A DNA stretch of 64,000 nucleotides. Source: Vicugna pacos (Eukaryota > Chordata > Mammalia > Artiodactyla > Camelidae). The position numbers were made by a program, and so were the translations under genes. The stretch spans positions 14,501,782 to 14,565,781 of the forward strand of contig NC_133010.1 of the NCBI RefSeq assembly GCF_048564905.1. The letters are read 5' to 3'. How positions within the stretch are numbered: the first letter of the stretch is position 1; each line of letters starts with the position of its first letter. Below are positions 11,831-23,580 of this stretch, piece by piece. The notes beneath the pieces were generated by a model. That model saw only the letters and a program-made list of their open reading frames with translations. It was not told the DNA's origin and searched no databases.

Positions 11831-13289
11831 CTCCATGTCACAGAGCTCACAATTCCAAGATTGATGGAACGCTAAGTGACGTGGATGATCTGGGGCTGAG
11901 AGAAGCCTGGGAAATGTCATTTTATCTTTTCAGCCTTTACACTACATGCAGTCAAATTAGAAGACGGAGGGTGTTGTATGAGCTACCTTATAATATCTGC
12001 CACACCTTCAAATATTTAACTGAAAGAATGAGCTTCTTTTTTTTTTTTGAGCCAATAAAATCAACCTATTAACAGCTTACCACTGTTTTCTTTGGAACCT
12101 TCCGTGTTAGGAATAATAACTGCAGTTTACTTTAAAGTTTTTTTTGCCATGTCACATTGTTGGCTTCACGGGAACCTAAACCTCGTCCTTACCCACTTTC
12201 TTATCCCTTATCTATCACCACTGCATCCACAGGATGCGGAAATGATGATGACGACAGGTGCAGTGCAAGGAAACAACCGGATCCCAAATGGGCATCATGT
12301 CTTTTCGGGTTCCAGTGCTTTAGGAGTCTTGCTAGATGAGTGTCACTCCCTCTCAGCCCCTTCTCATGCCCTGGGGCGTGATTTCAGCTCCTCTGTGAAA
12401 CTGAGGGAAGTCAACTTTCGGGATTCAGGCACTTGGGAGATCCATTCGCTCCTCCCTCAAATCCTGTGGTTAAATGGCACCCGGCTGTGTGTGCTCTCGA
12501 GTGGATTCTTGGCTCCTTAAGCTTGGAAAGTTGGAGGAGTTGAGGATGGCAGTAAAACTTAGAAAGGAACACTGCCTCCTCTCCAAATTTCTGATTTTCG
12601 GGACACTTTCCCAGCACTCATTTTTTTTTTCTCAGTATTACATGGATAAGTGACAGAAGTCTTGCAAAGAAAGGGAGGTCACTGAGACTTTCTGTTCGTT
12701 TAAGATAACAGAGTCTTCTACATGGCCTTGGGTGTGCGTGGGAGGAAAACCACAAGACAATAAAGACTGCTATGGTCAGGACTGGCTTTCCGCACACAGA
12801 TTTTTTTTTTCTTTGTAAAAGATGATTAGAACCACTGTAGGTGGTTGGACAAGGATGTGACTCTTAGTGGTCAGGATTCTGCTCCTTTGGTCAAATGGTA
12901 GTATTGATTGCTATTAACATGCTTCATATATATATATGAATTCTTAGCCCAGATGTCTTTTGAAATGCATGAAAGTGGGGGAAAATGTGACAAACTAGCC
13001 AAAAGAAAATAGCTTCAATTTGTCAGTAGGCACTAGAAAGTGTATCTGCACTGGTCATTTATACACAGGGAACTCTTAGGAAGTTGAGGGGTTATAATAC
13101 CAGAATTACTCTTAAAATGTGCCTTTCTATAAATCACACTCAAGTGCTTGTGGACTCAAATAGCAGTTATTGCCTGTGGACTTCATTTGGTAATTAATCA
13201 TACAAAATCTTCTGATGCATTTTGTTGTTGTCGTGAATTTTTACTTAAATATCTTATTGATGTTTAAGTTTTCACCTGTTTCTCCCGCT
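11831..13289. other. Unique DNA, GC-richer in the first half; no gene confirmed
   Basis: The part at 12090-12560 has several CpGs and two overlapping plus-strand frames (142 codons from 12092, 60 codons from 12157), but neither has a recognisable domain or splice context. A perfect 18-bp AT palindrome lies at 12923-12940. Homopolymer T runs lie near 12036 and 12620. Confidence 0.45.
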
Positions 13290-13430
13290 TATCTTTCTTA
13301 TCAGATTGCGATTCTCTCAGAACAGGGACAGAGGCTTTATTTTATTTTATTTTTTTTGGTATCCCCATACTGCCTGGCCCAATTCTTTGGAATTGGGTAA
13401 GAACTCAGTAAGTATTTACCAATGAGTCTC
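13290..13430 (+). repeat. LINE L2 3' end
   Basis: 'ctctcagaacagggacagag', then 'ccccatactgcctggcccaa' and 'taagaactcagtaagtattt' follow the terminal L2 order. A (TTTTA)n expansion at about 13335-13357 sits inside it. Confidence 0.65.
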
Positions 13431-14299
13431 TAATACAGTGTATATTGCTTCCACGCTATTAGATTGAATCATAATGTGGCAGAAAATCTCATATTTCCCA
13501 GGGTGCCTTTAAGATTCTAGTCCTGATTTCATCTTTCACTTCAGCTTCTTTAATTTCCCAACAAGATAACAAGTGCCTTGAGATTTTTATGTGCTTTGAA
13601 ACATTGGAATATTACAAACCAAACTGTTACTACTGGCTATTTCTGATTGGAGTGTACACGGATAGCTTTAATTGTTTTATAATTCTCTACATTTCCTAAA
13701 ATTAGTACATATCAATTCTGAAATTATAAAACATACTTTGTATTAATTTTTAAATAAATAAATGATCATTATGGCTGTTCTAGTTGTTTTACAAAAGGAT
13801 CAATCAACTTAGTCTCCATCCTTAATATGCATTAGATTCATTGTTTTACGTATCTTTACACTTGTCTTTTCTATAGTCTTTTTTTATTGAAGTGTAGTCT
13901 TTTTGATTATGTTCCTTTTAGGGTGGACACAGAATTGGGCATGTTATGTAACAGACCACTTGGCCTCTCTTGACGTTAGCAAACCAATCAGATTTGGCTC
14001 ATTTTTTACCTCACTGAAAATATTTACCAAATTCTCTTCACTATTTTGGTAAGGATTATATATGAATGCAAATTAATTATATAAAATCCCTGATCTAAAT
14101 AGTCGTAGTATTGTTCTATGGATATAAAAATACAAAAATGACTGATTTAATAATTTTTATTCATTCTAGTCCCACAAAAATAAAATTGTTTCTAGAATAG
14201 TAAGGGGAACATGATCTTCACAAACTTCCTTCCATAAATCTTTGTACAAGTTGTACAAGAAATTAATTTTTAATGTTCCCTGAATTAGAAATAGTGAAA
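13431..14299. other. Unique AT-rich DNA, nothing identified
   Basis: No gene or clear repeat was found. Confidence 0.45.
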
Positions 14300-14480
14300 G
14301 ATGCGCAGAAGATGGCATCTCTAGCCTTGAGGAGCTTATAATCTTTTACAGACAAGATACATCCGTGAAATATTTGGAATGTGTCATGCATGTATGTGGT
14401 GTAAGTTTATATTACCAGGATAGACTATACAGGGTAAGAACATTTAAGAAGAGAAATCACAGAAGAGAGAGAAAAGCCAG
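14300..14480 (-). repeat. Probable LINE L2 fragment, minus strand
   Basis: 'agccttgaggagcttataat' followed by 'acagacaagatacatccgtg' is the reverse-strand L2 3' phrase (ctcaaggagcttacagtcta in most copies). Limited in length. Confidence 0.5.
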
Positions 14481-14977
14481 GAACAGAGATTTCTTTAAAA
14501 AGACAGGACAGATTTATCGCTTAAGGCTTAACTGGTTAGAGAGGGGACAGGCAGACCAAAATCCAGGCCAGCAAATACACCATTATTTCACCAAATTCTA
14601 TCGATTCTTTTCTAGTACTCTCCCTTCTCTCTTCATTTTTTTTCCACTTTAATGATGACTTACCTCTGACTTTACTAAAAAGATTCTGAATCATTTCTAT
14701 CAATAGAAAAATGCTTACAATATTTTCTTTCCATCTCAACATATTTTTTAAAAATTTACATAATCTTTCTGTAATCTCAGTGGTCTTAAAAGAGCTGTTT
14801 CCCTTTCCCAGTGTTAACATCTAAAAGGCACTTCAAATCCCCATTTCCCAGTGTTTTATTCTTCAGAAATATAACCTTCTCTCCATGTCTCTAGCTGTTC
14901 GTCATCTCTTCTTTCCCTGAGTTTCTCTAGTACTTGTGTTCTTCTCTATGATAACACTAGTGACATTCCTCCATGTG

Positions 14978-14980
<3 letters not shown>

Positions 14981-15024
<44 letters not shown>
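14981..15024. repeat. (AC)22 dinucleotide microsatellite
   Basis: Twenty-two uninterrupted AC units, the longest pure dinucleotide array in the window and likely to vary in length between individuals. It produces artefactual open frames on both strands (14902-15099 and 14936-15124). Confidence 0.97.
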
Positions 15025-15028
<4 letters not shown>

Positions 15029-15035
15029 CTTACTT

Positions 15036-15150
15036 TCTCTGCTAGAATGTTGGTTCCTTTAGGATCAGTGCTATATTTAATTTGTCCTTTTAATCTCAAT
15101 AATTTTGCACATGGTATCTACTAAGTAAATATTTTGTTAAGTAAATGAAA
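15036..15150 (+). repeat. LINE L2 3' end
   Basis: 'ctagaatgttggttccttta', 'aataattttgcacatggtat' and 'ctaagtaaatattttgttaa' correspond to the last 110 bases of L2 (the usual end being caataaatatttgttgaatg). It abuts the (AC)n array. Confidence 0.6.
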
Positions 15151-15199
15151 AGCTGTGCACTTGCTTTTGTTGTTTGTGGAACGCTTGTTTCTTGGCAAT

Positions 15200-15335
15200 T
15201 TACACAACTTTCCATCTACAGCTTTTTCTCTTACACGTGGGGAAACTGAGAGATAGAACAGTTGTGTAATTCATTTAAGAAGCAGCAGCTAGTAAGTGAC
15301 CATACCAGAATTCAAGTTCATATTTGCCCCCTTAA
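15200..15335 (+). repeat. MIR SINE remnant
   Basis: 'cacgtggggaaactgagaga' and 'agcagcagctagtaagtgac' match the MIR core (gaggaaactgaggcacagag, then cacacagctagtaagtgg). Confidence 0.65.
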
Positions 15336-15354
15336 TCTATAGCCATTTAAAGTG

Positions 15355-15545
15355 ATCTTGAGAAAAAAAGAACAACGCTTGAGACATTATACTTCCTGAT
15401 TTCAAGATATACAACTAAGCTACAGTCATTAAAGCTGTATGATGTTGGCATAAGGACAGACATAATAGAGCAATAGAATAGAACACACAGGCCAGAAATA
15501 AATTCACGTGTAGACAGTCGGGTGATCTTCAACAAGGGTGCAGAC
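15355..15545 (+). repeat. L1 ORF2 fragment
   Basis: 'cattatacttcctgatttca', 'tgatgttggcataaggacag', 'gaatagaacacacaggccag' and 'gtgatcttcaacaagggtgc' follow the standard L1 ORF2 C-terminal-half order on the plus strand. It is truncated at both ends. Confidence 0.85.
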
Positions 15546-18405
15546 TGATTTAAACCACTGTGATCAAGTCTTTCTTCTTCTCCAGATCTTTGTTACAACC
15601 CTCTTTGTTCACTGACTCTGCCTGAAAAAAATTCTTTCCTAACATTTAGACACACACTAAATGTCTGTCTAAAGAGAATGGTGATGGCTAGGAAGGGGTG
15701 AGTGATTAAGCTGGAAAGGTTTCTCTTTGTCTAGTTAGGCAAGGAAATAGTCTGTGGTTATGTCAGTACGTTACATAACATCACTCTAGGAACAGCAAGG
15801 ATAATGGTGAAACACCCAAGAAGTGTTTTAAACTGTGAACATGGGAAAATGGAGCTAGCAAGAAAGAAGGAACCACACTGACGTTTGCTGAGCTCTGCAG
15901 ATATGCTGGTGTGCTTGAGACCCAAACTAAGTTAACAAGGGATGCCAGTTGACCGGGGCATCAATTCCTAAGAAGCACCAAGTACCACTGAAACAAATAC
16001 AAAGTGATACCAAGTTGTACACCACATGTAACTCCTTACTGTTGATATGTATTCTTTTCTTCCTGCAGTTCATAGTGCCCTTAAGAATAACTTTAAAAAA
16101 GAAACAAAAAATGTTTCTGATTGCCTGTATATTTTACTATATAGTTGTTGAGCCAATACTTAAAAGTCTGAAGGAGCTCTAAATTACCTCCCTGCCTGAA
16201 GTTCTCACATCCCTCTTCAGCCCTCTTTGAAATTTTTTTTTTTCAGTCCTGAAATAAATGGATTAATTTTGGTTCAGGCAGCTGGGGAATAAGGACAGAG
16301 GTCCTGCTATTAAACAAGTAATGATAAAATCAACAGCAAGGTTTTGGGTTACAGTGGATATAGACAAAACATACAGAACAAATGAATAAAAGAATAAAGC
16401 CATGAAATTAGTCTTAAAAACTAAAATTAAGACATGATTTTAAAGATTAAGTCTTTGGCAAGATTTACTGGAATTGAGGATCTTGGAATTTTTAAATAAA
16501 AAGGAATGATAGATGTTGATGAGCCCGTTTGTTTTTTCTTTTAAGGGAAATGAGGATGAGGAAGTTCAAGGCCATTCAGTGCTTGATATCTTGGTAAGAA
16601 CTCCTCAACTTTTTAACGATCTTTGAGTCTAATTTATAGTTAGATCAACATACTAAAAGCAGGTAGGAAACCGAATATTTGAGTAGCTCTTGCTGTTGAG
16701 AATTCCCTAAAGTGATCAGGCCACGACCAGGCACACAGCTGTTAGGATCCGCGTGCCTTTTCTCTTGGGTTGGTATTTTCCCCAGAGAAAATTCTTTTAA
16801 TTACATGGCTGGATATTAAAAATCTGCTTTGTTGCTGAGCAAGACAGTGGGGTTGGGGTCTCAGGATTTCATACTCACATTTTACTCGATCCCTTTACAT
16901 TTCGCAGAGCCCCACCCTCTCCCCAGACTCCCTCACCACCACTCCCAGCTCTGACATTTTGACAGAGGAAAACTTCTGCTTTTTGCCAAATAGGAAAGAA
17001 GTAATTTTGCGGTTGAAGGGACTCAAGAAGAGAATCTTGGGTAAAACTGCTCCTTTTTATGGTGTGAAATCTTGGTTTCTTTTGTTCCACTCTTCGAAGA
17101 TTCCCTCATGTCTCCGTGCCCAGACTTTCTTTGGTTTCATGCAGGGAACCAAATCCCCTCGGATTGGTCCCCCTCCTCCTCCAGTCTCCTCTGACCTACT
17201 AGTCAGTTGCCACTTCTGCCTGTCTGCTTTTCAATGTCCAAAATACTGAAGACATCTCCCATCTCCCGTTACCTTTCCCCCTTTTTGTGTCCCTTTAGGT
17301 TTATACCATTATTTTTAACTTTCCCTGTCACTTTTTATTAACAGACATGATTTCTGAAAGGGATGACAGGGGCATATGCTTTTCTATGCTGTATTTAATT
17401 TATTAAAACCCTGAGTTCATAACTTTAAACTTCAAAATAGACATAAAAAATGCATGTAATTATGGCATAACCTCTATTACTGTAGCTAAATGAAGTCAGA
17501 CTGAAAATGCTTTTAAATATTTCTTGAAAATAGCACATGACTATTAATATGCAATAATTATTAATTTGAAAGTGCAGGAGACTAAATATTACTTTAAATC
17601 ATGTGCTTCTGTGAGTCATAGGAGCTATAAACTTGGATAACTATTCCATGTATCCTTGAAAAAAGATATATTTAAGATAGAGTAATTCTAGGAAAACAAA
17701 TGTTAAAAAAGCTTACCTGTTAAACAAGGTAAGATTTTTCTCACTGTTAGTTTGGTTCACATGTTGTTTTTTCCTTACAAATTTGGAAGTAGTGACTATT
17801 CTAACCTACTATTATCTCTGTAAATAATGTTTTCTCAGAATCTAAGTTAATGAGGTAAGTCTCAGTGATCTACTCATTAAAGCTCTAAAAATAGCTCAAG
17901 TGATAAATGTGGTGTCAGAATTTCCAGGCAAGGAGAAAACCTGTATCTAACAGTGATCAATGCCCAATTCCAACAGCATGACACTGCATATTCATTTAAT
18001 GAACCCTTTCTCTGTTAATGACTACTCTTCCCTAGATGAAGATGATTCTACTTTCTGTGAAAAACCTGTAACAATATTGGACTTTAATAAATGATTATTT
18101 GGCATTTGCTGAATTTTAGGGGTGATCTGACATGGACTACATTTTCCGAAGCTCTTCAGACTTCCATTATCATTTCAGTGATAAAGGGAATAACATTCTC
18201 AGTAAAATTTTACTATGAAGGAATGTTTTAACCATTCTTTTGAAAAAATTCAGTGCAGTAAAATTGGTGCCAGTGAATTTTGCCCTTCACTGCTACCTGT
18301 TATAAATTCCATGCACATATTAAAAATGTATGCTCCAAGACCTACCTCTTCTGAATTACACTGAATTCTACCTCTACTGAATGTCCACTGAAGAGCTAGG
18401 TGTTG
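15546..18405. other. Unique DNA, no gene seen
   Basis: Holds no recognisable transposon or exon. The part at 16880-17300 is pyrimidine-rich with C-rich patches. The part at about 17395-18010 is AT-rich, repeat-free and rich in octamer-like and homeodomain-like cores (for example 'tatgcaataattattaattt' near 17548), so it is a secondary candidate for conserved non-coding DNA. Open frames up to 96 codons (16959-17249) carry no known domain. Confidence 0.4.
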
Positions 18406-18640
18406 TGAAGTTAATATTACAATCAGGCAGTCCAGGGTTGTGCACCTACCATGTATTAGGTGTAAAGACCTTGGGAGAGACAATCACTCCACATATTCGT
18501 CTGTAAAATGGGGGCACTGCCACTCACTGCCTAAAGGATGGAATCTGCCTGTAAATCTGGTTAAGCTGTGCGTGTGAAGCACAGTGCCTAGTGCCAGGCG
18601 TGCAGTGGGTGATCAATTCGTGTTGGTTTTCCTCCCATGG
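18406..18640 (-). repeat. MIR SINE
   Basis: Read on the plus strand it is the reverse of MIR: 'tcgtctgtaaaatgggggca' (tcatctgtaaaatggggata in most copies), then 'gaagcacagtgcctagtgcc' and 'gtgcagtgggtgatcaattc'. This is one of the clearer MIRs here. Confidence 0.8.
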
Positions 18641-18842
18641 CCAACAAGAAATATAAAAGATACACAAAGATCCGAACAATAAGAACCTGAATAAAAAAAG
18701 GTTTAACTGATCTGAATAATAAAGTAACATAATTCAGTGTGTGATGAATTCAGTTCTTGATTCCACTTTTCTGTTGGAGGTAGGCATTTTTTTCTGAATT
18801 TATTTGAATAAATTGTTCTCACCAGTTTGCAGAGAGGATGGG

Positions 18843-18965
18843 GATGTGTCAGAATCAGCTGGGTAACTTTTCCAACCTTTATTCTCTCTTCTAGACTCTT
18901 AGCCCGAGAGATTCTGATATATCACCTTCTCCTGTCAAAAATTCACTGTTTCAGGCCCATGAAGC
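18843..18965 (+). repeat. MER5-like hAT-Charlie MITE remnant
   Basis: 'tgtcagaatcagctgggtaa' and 'ttagcccgagagattctgat' match a MER5/Charlie-type non-autonomous DNA transposon (gcatcagaatcacctgg, then agagattctgattcagtagg). The outer ends are lost. Confidence 0.6.
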
Positions 18966-19349
18966 CCAACTCTTATCAAGACTTTTCGAAATCACATCTC
19001 AGGAATGTGAGTTTCTATAGAACTAAACTTGCTTTTAATTAAGCCTGGGTAACTGACCAAAGTCCTTTCCCCTAATTTCATGATTTATGAGAGTATGTAG
19101 CTTCCCAGTCTAAGTACGGAGGTATCCACTGGTATATCCCAGAGCCATAGAAACGGCAAATTCCAGGCAGATGTATCAAGGCAGAAGAAAACCTAAACTA
19201 TTTCTTTAAAATTTGACATGGCAATAAATTAAAAAATTATGTCTGTTTCTAATGTTTAGACAGTTTCACAGTGTTAAAATAAATCCACTCCATGTTATTA
19301 AATTTGTAAATCATGGGATTTCTAAGTTAAAGATGACTTACATTTATCA
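18966..19349. other. Unique DNA, nothing identified
   Basis: No gene or repeat was recognised. Confidence 0.4.
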
Positions 19350-19391
19350 CTGCTGCTGCTGCTACTACTATTACTACTACTACCACTGCTG
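19350..19391. repeat. Imperfect CTG/CTA trinucleotide tract
   Basis: Four CTG units pass into CTA, TTA and CTA units and then CCA-CTG. It is non-coding here and interrupted, so it is probably stable. Confidence 0.9.
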
Positions 19392-19515
19392 GCAGTAATC
19401 ACTGGAAAATATTTATGGAGTCATTACTGTATGTTAACGACTGTGTTAAACAACGTTACCTGCATAATTTCCTCTAATCCTTCCAACCATATGTGAAAGT
19501 TCCTCTTTAGAATAA
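19392..19515 (+). repeat. MIR SINE remnant
   Basis: 'tcattactgtatgttaacga' then 'cataatttcctctaatcctt' matches the first half of MIR (ttactatgtgccaggcactg, then ttaactcatttaatcctcac). Confidence 0.65.
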
Positions 19516-20119
19516 TCTAATACACCAGTTATGGTCCCAACTCATTGAACTATAAAGAATATATCTAATTCTTACTCCATATAAAAATCTTTTAAATAGT
19601 TGAGAGCAATTTTATGTTGCATTTTCCAAATCAATTATTTTTACTCTTTCTGAAATGATGAGACTGTGATCCCCTTTCCACTTTGGTAGCTGCCCTCTTA
19701 GTGCCTCCAGTTTCTCTCTTTGCTCCTTCTAGATGCTACCTGGAAGTGAACAGAACTCTCCTGTATACAGTAGCCAAGGACTATCACCTCCCTTGTGTTG
19801 GATTTAGCTTTACTCTTCAATCTAAAGGCACATTAGCTGTTTTGGCCTCTGATCTAACAGGGGTTGTGTTACCCATATTTATTGTCCTTCTTCATCTCAT
19901 TCTCTGCAGAAAATTATTAATGAAACATGTATGAATATGTACTTATAATATCTGTATTACAAATTTATATAGTTAATTATCATTTTGTAGACTTGAAATG
20001 AATACTATGTAAATTTTTTAAAATATAAAGTGCTAATTAATATTTCCTTTGAAGAATGTAGACAGAGATAGAAACTTGGATACGTACTCATGCCATCACT
20101 GAAGTTTTCCTTTTCTTTT
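19516..20119. other. Unique DNA, nothing identified
   Basis: No exon or repeat was recognised. The 83-codon plus frame at 19683-19934 has hydrophobic stretches but no family resemblance or splice context. Confidence 0.4.
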
Positions 20120-20124
20120 TGTAT

Positions 20125-20335
20125 ATGTATATTTTTATTGAAGTATAGTCAATACTTCAATATTTACGATGTTGCGTGAATTTCTCGTGCAGAGTATAAT
20201 GCTTCAGTCATACATAAACATACATATACTTGTTTTCATATTCTTTTTCACCATAAGTCACTACAAGATATTGAATATAGTTCCCTGTGCTATACAGTAT
20301 GAACTTGTTGTTCATTTAATTATATGTATTAGTTC
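20125..20335 (-). mobile_element. L1 3' end fragment, minus strand
   Basis: 'tttttattgaagtatagtca', 'ttgaatatagttccctgtgc' and 'tatacagtatgaacttgttg' are the reverse complement of the L1 3' untranslated region seen in even-toed ungulates. The same phrases recur at 21360-21520 and 59620-59800. Heavily 5'-truncated to about 210 bp. Confidence 0.85.
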
Positions 20336-21344
20336 GACTGATGTTTTCTTGACTTCATTCAACTCTTAGCAATTTAGGAACTGAATGAAATATAACTAAA
20401 AACATATCCAGATAAATAATAAGCAAAGTCATGGAAAAAGAAAAACTTGACCTCTATTTAATTTCTCTAATGTGAGTAAAATGAAAGTACCATTCTAATA
20501 AAAATTTTATACATTAAAAAAATCCAGTGTTTCCAAGTATACACACACACACACATACACATAAAAAATTCTTAATTTAAAAAAATGATTGTTAAGATTC
20601 TTGTAGGAAGTCTATGCATATAGGTGATAGATTGTGGTGGTAGTAGTCCAATTTCGTGGCTATATGGAAGTCAGAGGATGTAGAAACTATTTAAAAATAA
20701 TGTTTCCAAAGCTTTAGTGACATTCTTCATTTTTATCTTTTATCATTTTCCAGATTATTATAAAAGGAGAAAAACAAACATGAGTTTCCTTTTGTAGACA
20801 TAGCTAAATAACTACAAAGAAAGTATTCTATAAAATTCTTATTTTTTGGCTTATAAAATTATATTCTTTGGGCTGAATTGGACATTTAGTCTTGGTCTTT
20901 GACCCCTTCCATTGTTGGGGGAAAAAAAGAAAGAATTTCTAAAAAGAAAAGAAGCCTTTGCTATTTTTTCCCTCTATTTACTGGAAGTATTTTATTGGTT
21001 GAATGAAAATGTATTTATGTCTTAGGTGATGCTTTTTTCTCTAAGAGATTTGTTTCTCTCAGAGGGTCTGTGCTTTTATATTCTTCCTTTAAAACTACAT
21101 ATGAACTTCAAAATATGGTCTTTTCAGCATATTTCTATTTTGTATAATGTTAAATTTTCTCCATGATTTTTTAGTTTTTCCTTGGTCTATTTAAAAGAAT
21201 GCTATCTTATGAACTCTCCTTTATATATAGATGATATTTTGAACAGTACAATTGTCAAACATATTTCTATATGCAAACTCAAATGCAAACTGGTGGAAAA
21301 ATATCCCAAAGTTGCTCCAAACCCATCACTTTTCTTTCTTATAT
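20336..21344. other. Unique AT-rich DNA, nothing identified
   Basis: Includes a short (AC)n at about 20541-20554. No gene or repeat family was recognised. Confidence 0.45.
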
Positions 21345-21359
21345 CTTCCCCTTTGTCTT
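21345..21359. repeat. Target-site duplication, left copy
   Basis: cttcccctttgtctt, identical to 22683-22697. The two copies bracket the L1 between them. Confidence 0.95.
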
Positions 21360-22682
21360 TTTTTTTTAAATTGAAGTATTATCAGTTTACAATGTGTCAA
21401 TTTCTGGTGTACAGCATACTGTTTCACTCATACATATACATATATATATTCATTTTCATATTCTTTTTCATTATAGTTTACTACAACTATATTGAATATA
21501 GTTCCCTGTGCTTTGTGGAAGAAACTTGTTTATTTTATATTTAGTAGTTAATATTTGCAAATCTCAAATTCCCAATTTATCCTTTCCCACCCACTTTCCT
21601 CCTGGTAACCATGTTTGTTTACCATGTCTGTGAGTCATGAGTCATGAGTCATGAGTTTCTGTTTTGTAAATAAATTTATTAGTGTCTTATTTTTCCTTTT
21701 TTTTAGATTTCACATGTGACATCATATGGTATTTTTCTTTCTCTTTCTGCCTCACTTCGCTTAGAATGACCATCTCCATGTCCATCTATGTTGCTGCAAA
21801 TAGCATTGTTTTATTATTTTTCATGGCTAAGTAGTATTCCATTGTATAAATATACCACAGCTTCTTTATCCAGTCATCTGTCAATGGACATTTAGGTTGT
21901 TTCCATGTATAGTGCTGCTATGAACATTGGGGTGCATGTATCTTTTCAAATTAGAGTTCCCTCCAGATATATGCCTAGGAGTGGGATTGCTGGATCATAT
22001 GGTAAGTCTATTTTTAGTTTTTTGAGGAATCTCCATACTGTTTTCCATAACAGCTACACCAAACTCCATTCTTACCAACAGTGTAGGAGGGTTCCCTTTT
22101 CTCCATATCTTCTCCAGCATTTATCATTTGTGGACTTTTTAATCATGGCCATTCTGATTGGTGTAAGGTGATACCTCACTGTAATTTTGATTTGCATTTC
22201 TCTGATAATTAGTGATATTAAGTACTTTTTCATGTGCCTATTGACCATTTGTATGTTGTCATTGGAGAACTGCTTGTTTAGGTCTTCTGCCCATTTTTGG
22301 ATTGGGTAATTTGTTTTTTTTTTTTATTAAGTTGTATGAGCTCTTTATATATTCTGGAAGTTAAGCCTTTGTCAGTCGTATCATTTGCAAATATTTTCTC
22401 CCATTCTGTAGGTTGTTGTTTTGTTCTGCTTATGGTTTCCTTTGCTTGCAAAAGCTTATAAATTTAACTAGATCCCATTTGTTTATTTTGCCTTTATTTC
22501 TATTGCTTAGGTAGACTGCCCTAGGAGAACATTGCTAATAAGATTTATGCCAGAAAATGTTTTGCCTATGATTTCTTCTACGAGTTTTATAGTATCTTGT
22601 CTTATATTTAAATCTTTAAGCTATTTTGAGTTTATTTGCGTGTATGATGTGAGGGAGTGTTCTAACTTTATTGATTTACATG
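21360..22682 (-). mobile_element. 5'-truncated L1 retrotransposon, minus strand
   Basis: A clean insertion of about 1.3 kb. It begins on the plus strand with the poly-T complement of the L1 tail and passes through the 3' untranslated region ('gaatatagttccctgtgctt'). It then runs into the antisense of the ORF2 C-terminal end ('tccattgtataaatatacca', 'gaacattggggtgcatgtat', 'tggatcatatggtaagtcta', 'ctcccattctgtaggttgtt'). Both sides carry the identical 15-bp duplication cttcccctttgtctt, the signature of target-primed reverse transcription. Promoter, ORF1 and most of ORF2 are absent, so it is not mobile. The identical duplications suggest it is younger than the copies at 20125 and 59612. The plus-strand frames inside it (21182-21544, 21905-22171) are antisense artefacts. 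Confidence 0.96.
21631..21651. promoter_or_regulatory. Three abutting TGAGTCA (AP-1-type) heptamers
   Basis: TGAGTCA occurs three times head to tail with no spacer, followed by a near unit TGAGTTT. TGAGTCA is the palindromic consensus for Fos/Jun (AP-1) dimers. Related L1 copies read 'gtctgtgagtctgtttctgt' here as I remember them, so the array looks like a local slippage expansion inside this L1. Adjacent sites overlap sterically, so simultaneous occupancy is doubtful. Activity is inferred. Confidence 0.6.
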
Positions 22683-22697
22683 CTTCCCCTTTGTCTT
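22683..22697. repeat. Target-site duplication, right copy
   Basis: cttcccctttgtctt, identical to 21345-21359. Confidence 0.95.
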
Positions 22698-23179
22698 GAT
22701 TTTCTGACCCTATCATTTGTATTTAGCTCTTAGAGTGTTTCTCCAGTTTCTTTGGGTAAGATTAGAATCAATTCTTTAGAGATTAGTAACTTCTTAAATA
22801 TCTTTAGTCAGTTGTGTCAATGGTATTTACTGTAGATAAGAGACCAAATGCTGTAACTTAGAAGTTAATACAGAAAGAGGTGAGAGACAGGTGTGTCCAA
22901 CGGCAGAATGCTGAAGGCCTAGCATTGGCACACATTATTTTCCTGTACTCTGTTATGTTACCTTTGCCCCAGTCTTTCCATCATAAGTTATTTCATTTTA
23001 CTTGTCCCTACTGGCCAGCCATGTAAAAAGAGATTTGTTAGAAGAAATAGAAAAGTAAAAAAAAAAAAAAAAAAAGGATGTTTTTAATTTAGTGCTCTTT
23101 GTCTCACCTCACTTGTCAGAGTTATCAGGGTCACAATTATGGTAGATTCTGAAAGTATTTAAAAACTTAATATGGGTAC
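22698..23179. other. Unique DNA with a 19-A homopolymer
   Basis: A pure run of 19 A at 23057-23075 is the main feature. It may be the tail of an old retroposed sequence, but nothing upstream is recognisable. Confidence 0.45.
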
Positions 23180-23580
23180 TCTTTCTTCATTCACTAATTT
23201 ATATATTTAACTCAGTACATATTTACTGAACATAACACCTTTGTGCCAGGAATTGTATAAAGTATTGGGAAGACAGATAAATAAAATTTATCTTTACCCT
23301 TTAGCAATTTGTGTTATGGAAGTGGGGATAAAGGTAGAAACAAAATGCAGTGACAGGTATGTGTAAAGTACTTAATGAGATAATAAAGATAAGTATGGAC
23401 CCACCATTGGAAAACTAGGGATAATTTCTTGGGAGTGAGGATGCCTGTGTTGACTCTTTTGTGTTAACTGGTAGTTAGACAAAGAGAATAGACCAGGTAT
23501 TTCAAGTTTGGAGAGCAACATATACCAAGGACTAAAATATGAAACGGTTTGGCATATTTCAGAAACATCGAGTCTCATAA
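23180..23580 (-). repeat. LINE L2, minus strand
   Basis: Plus-strand order 'cattcactaatttatatatt', 'tttgtgccaggaattgtata', 'gtattgggaagacagataaa', then 'tataccaaggactaaaatat' is the reverse complement of the L2 3' region. Confidence 0.7.

Noticed and set aside
12092-12520. 142-residue coding frame or exon in the GC-richer patch
   Set aside because: No family resemblance, no convincing splice sites on both sides, and an overlapping frame of similar quality. Not supported as a gene.
14981-15024. CRISPR-like or tandem coding repeat
   Set aside because: It is a simple dinucleotide microsatellite with no spacers.
19350-19391. Expandable CTG disease-type repeat in an exon
   Set aside because: Only four pure CTG units, interrupted, with no coding context.
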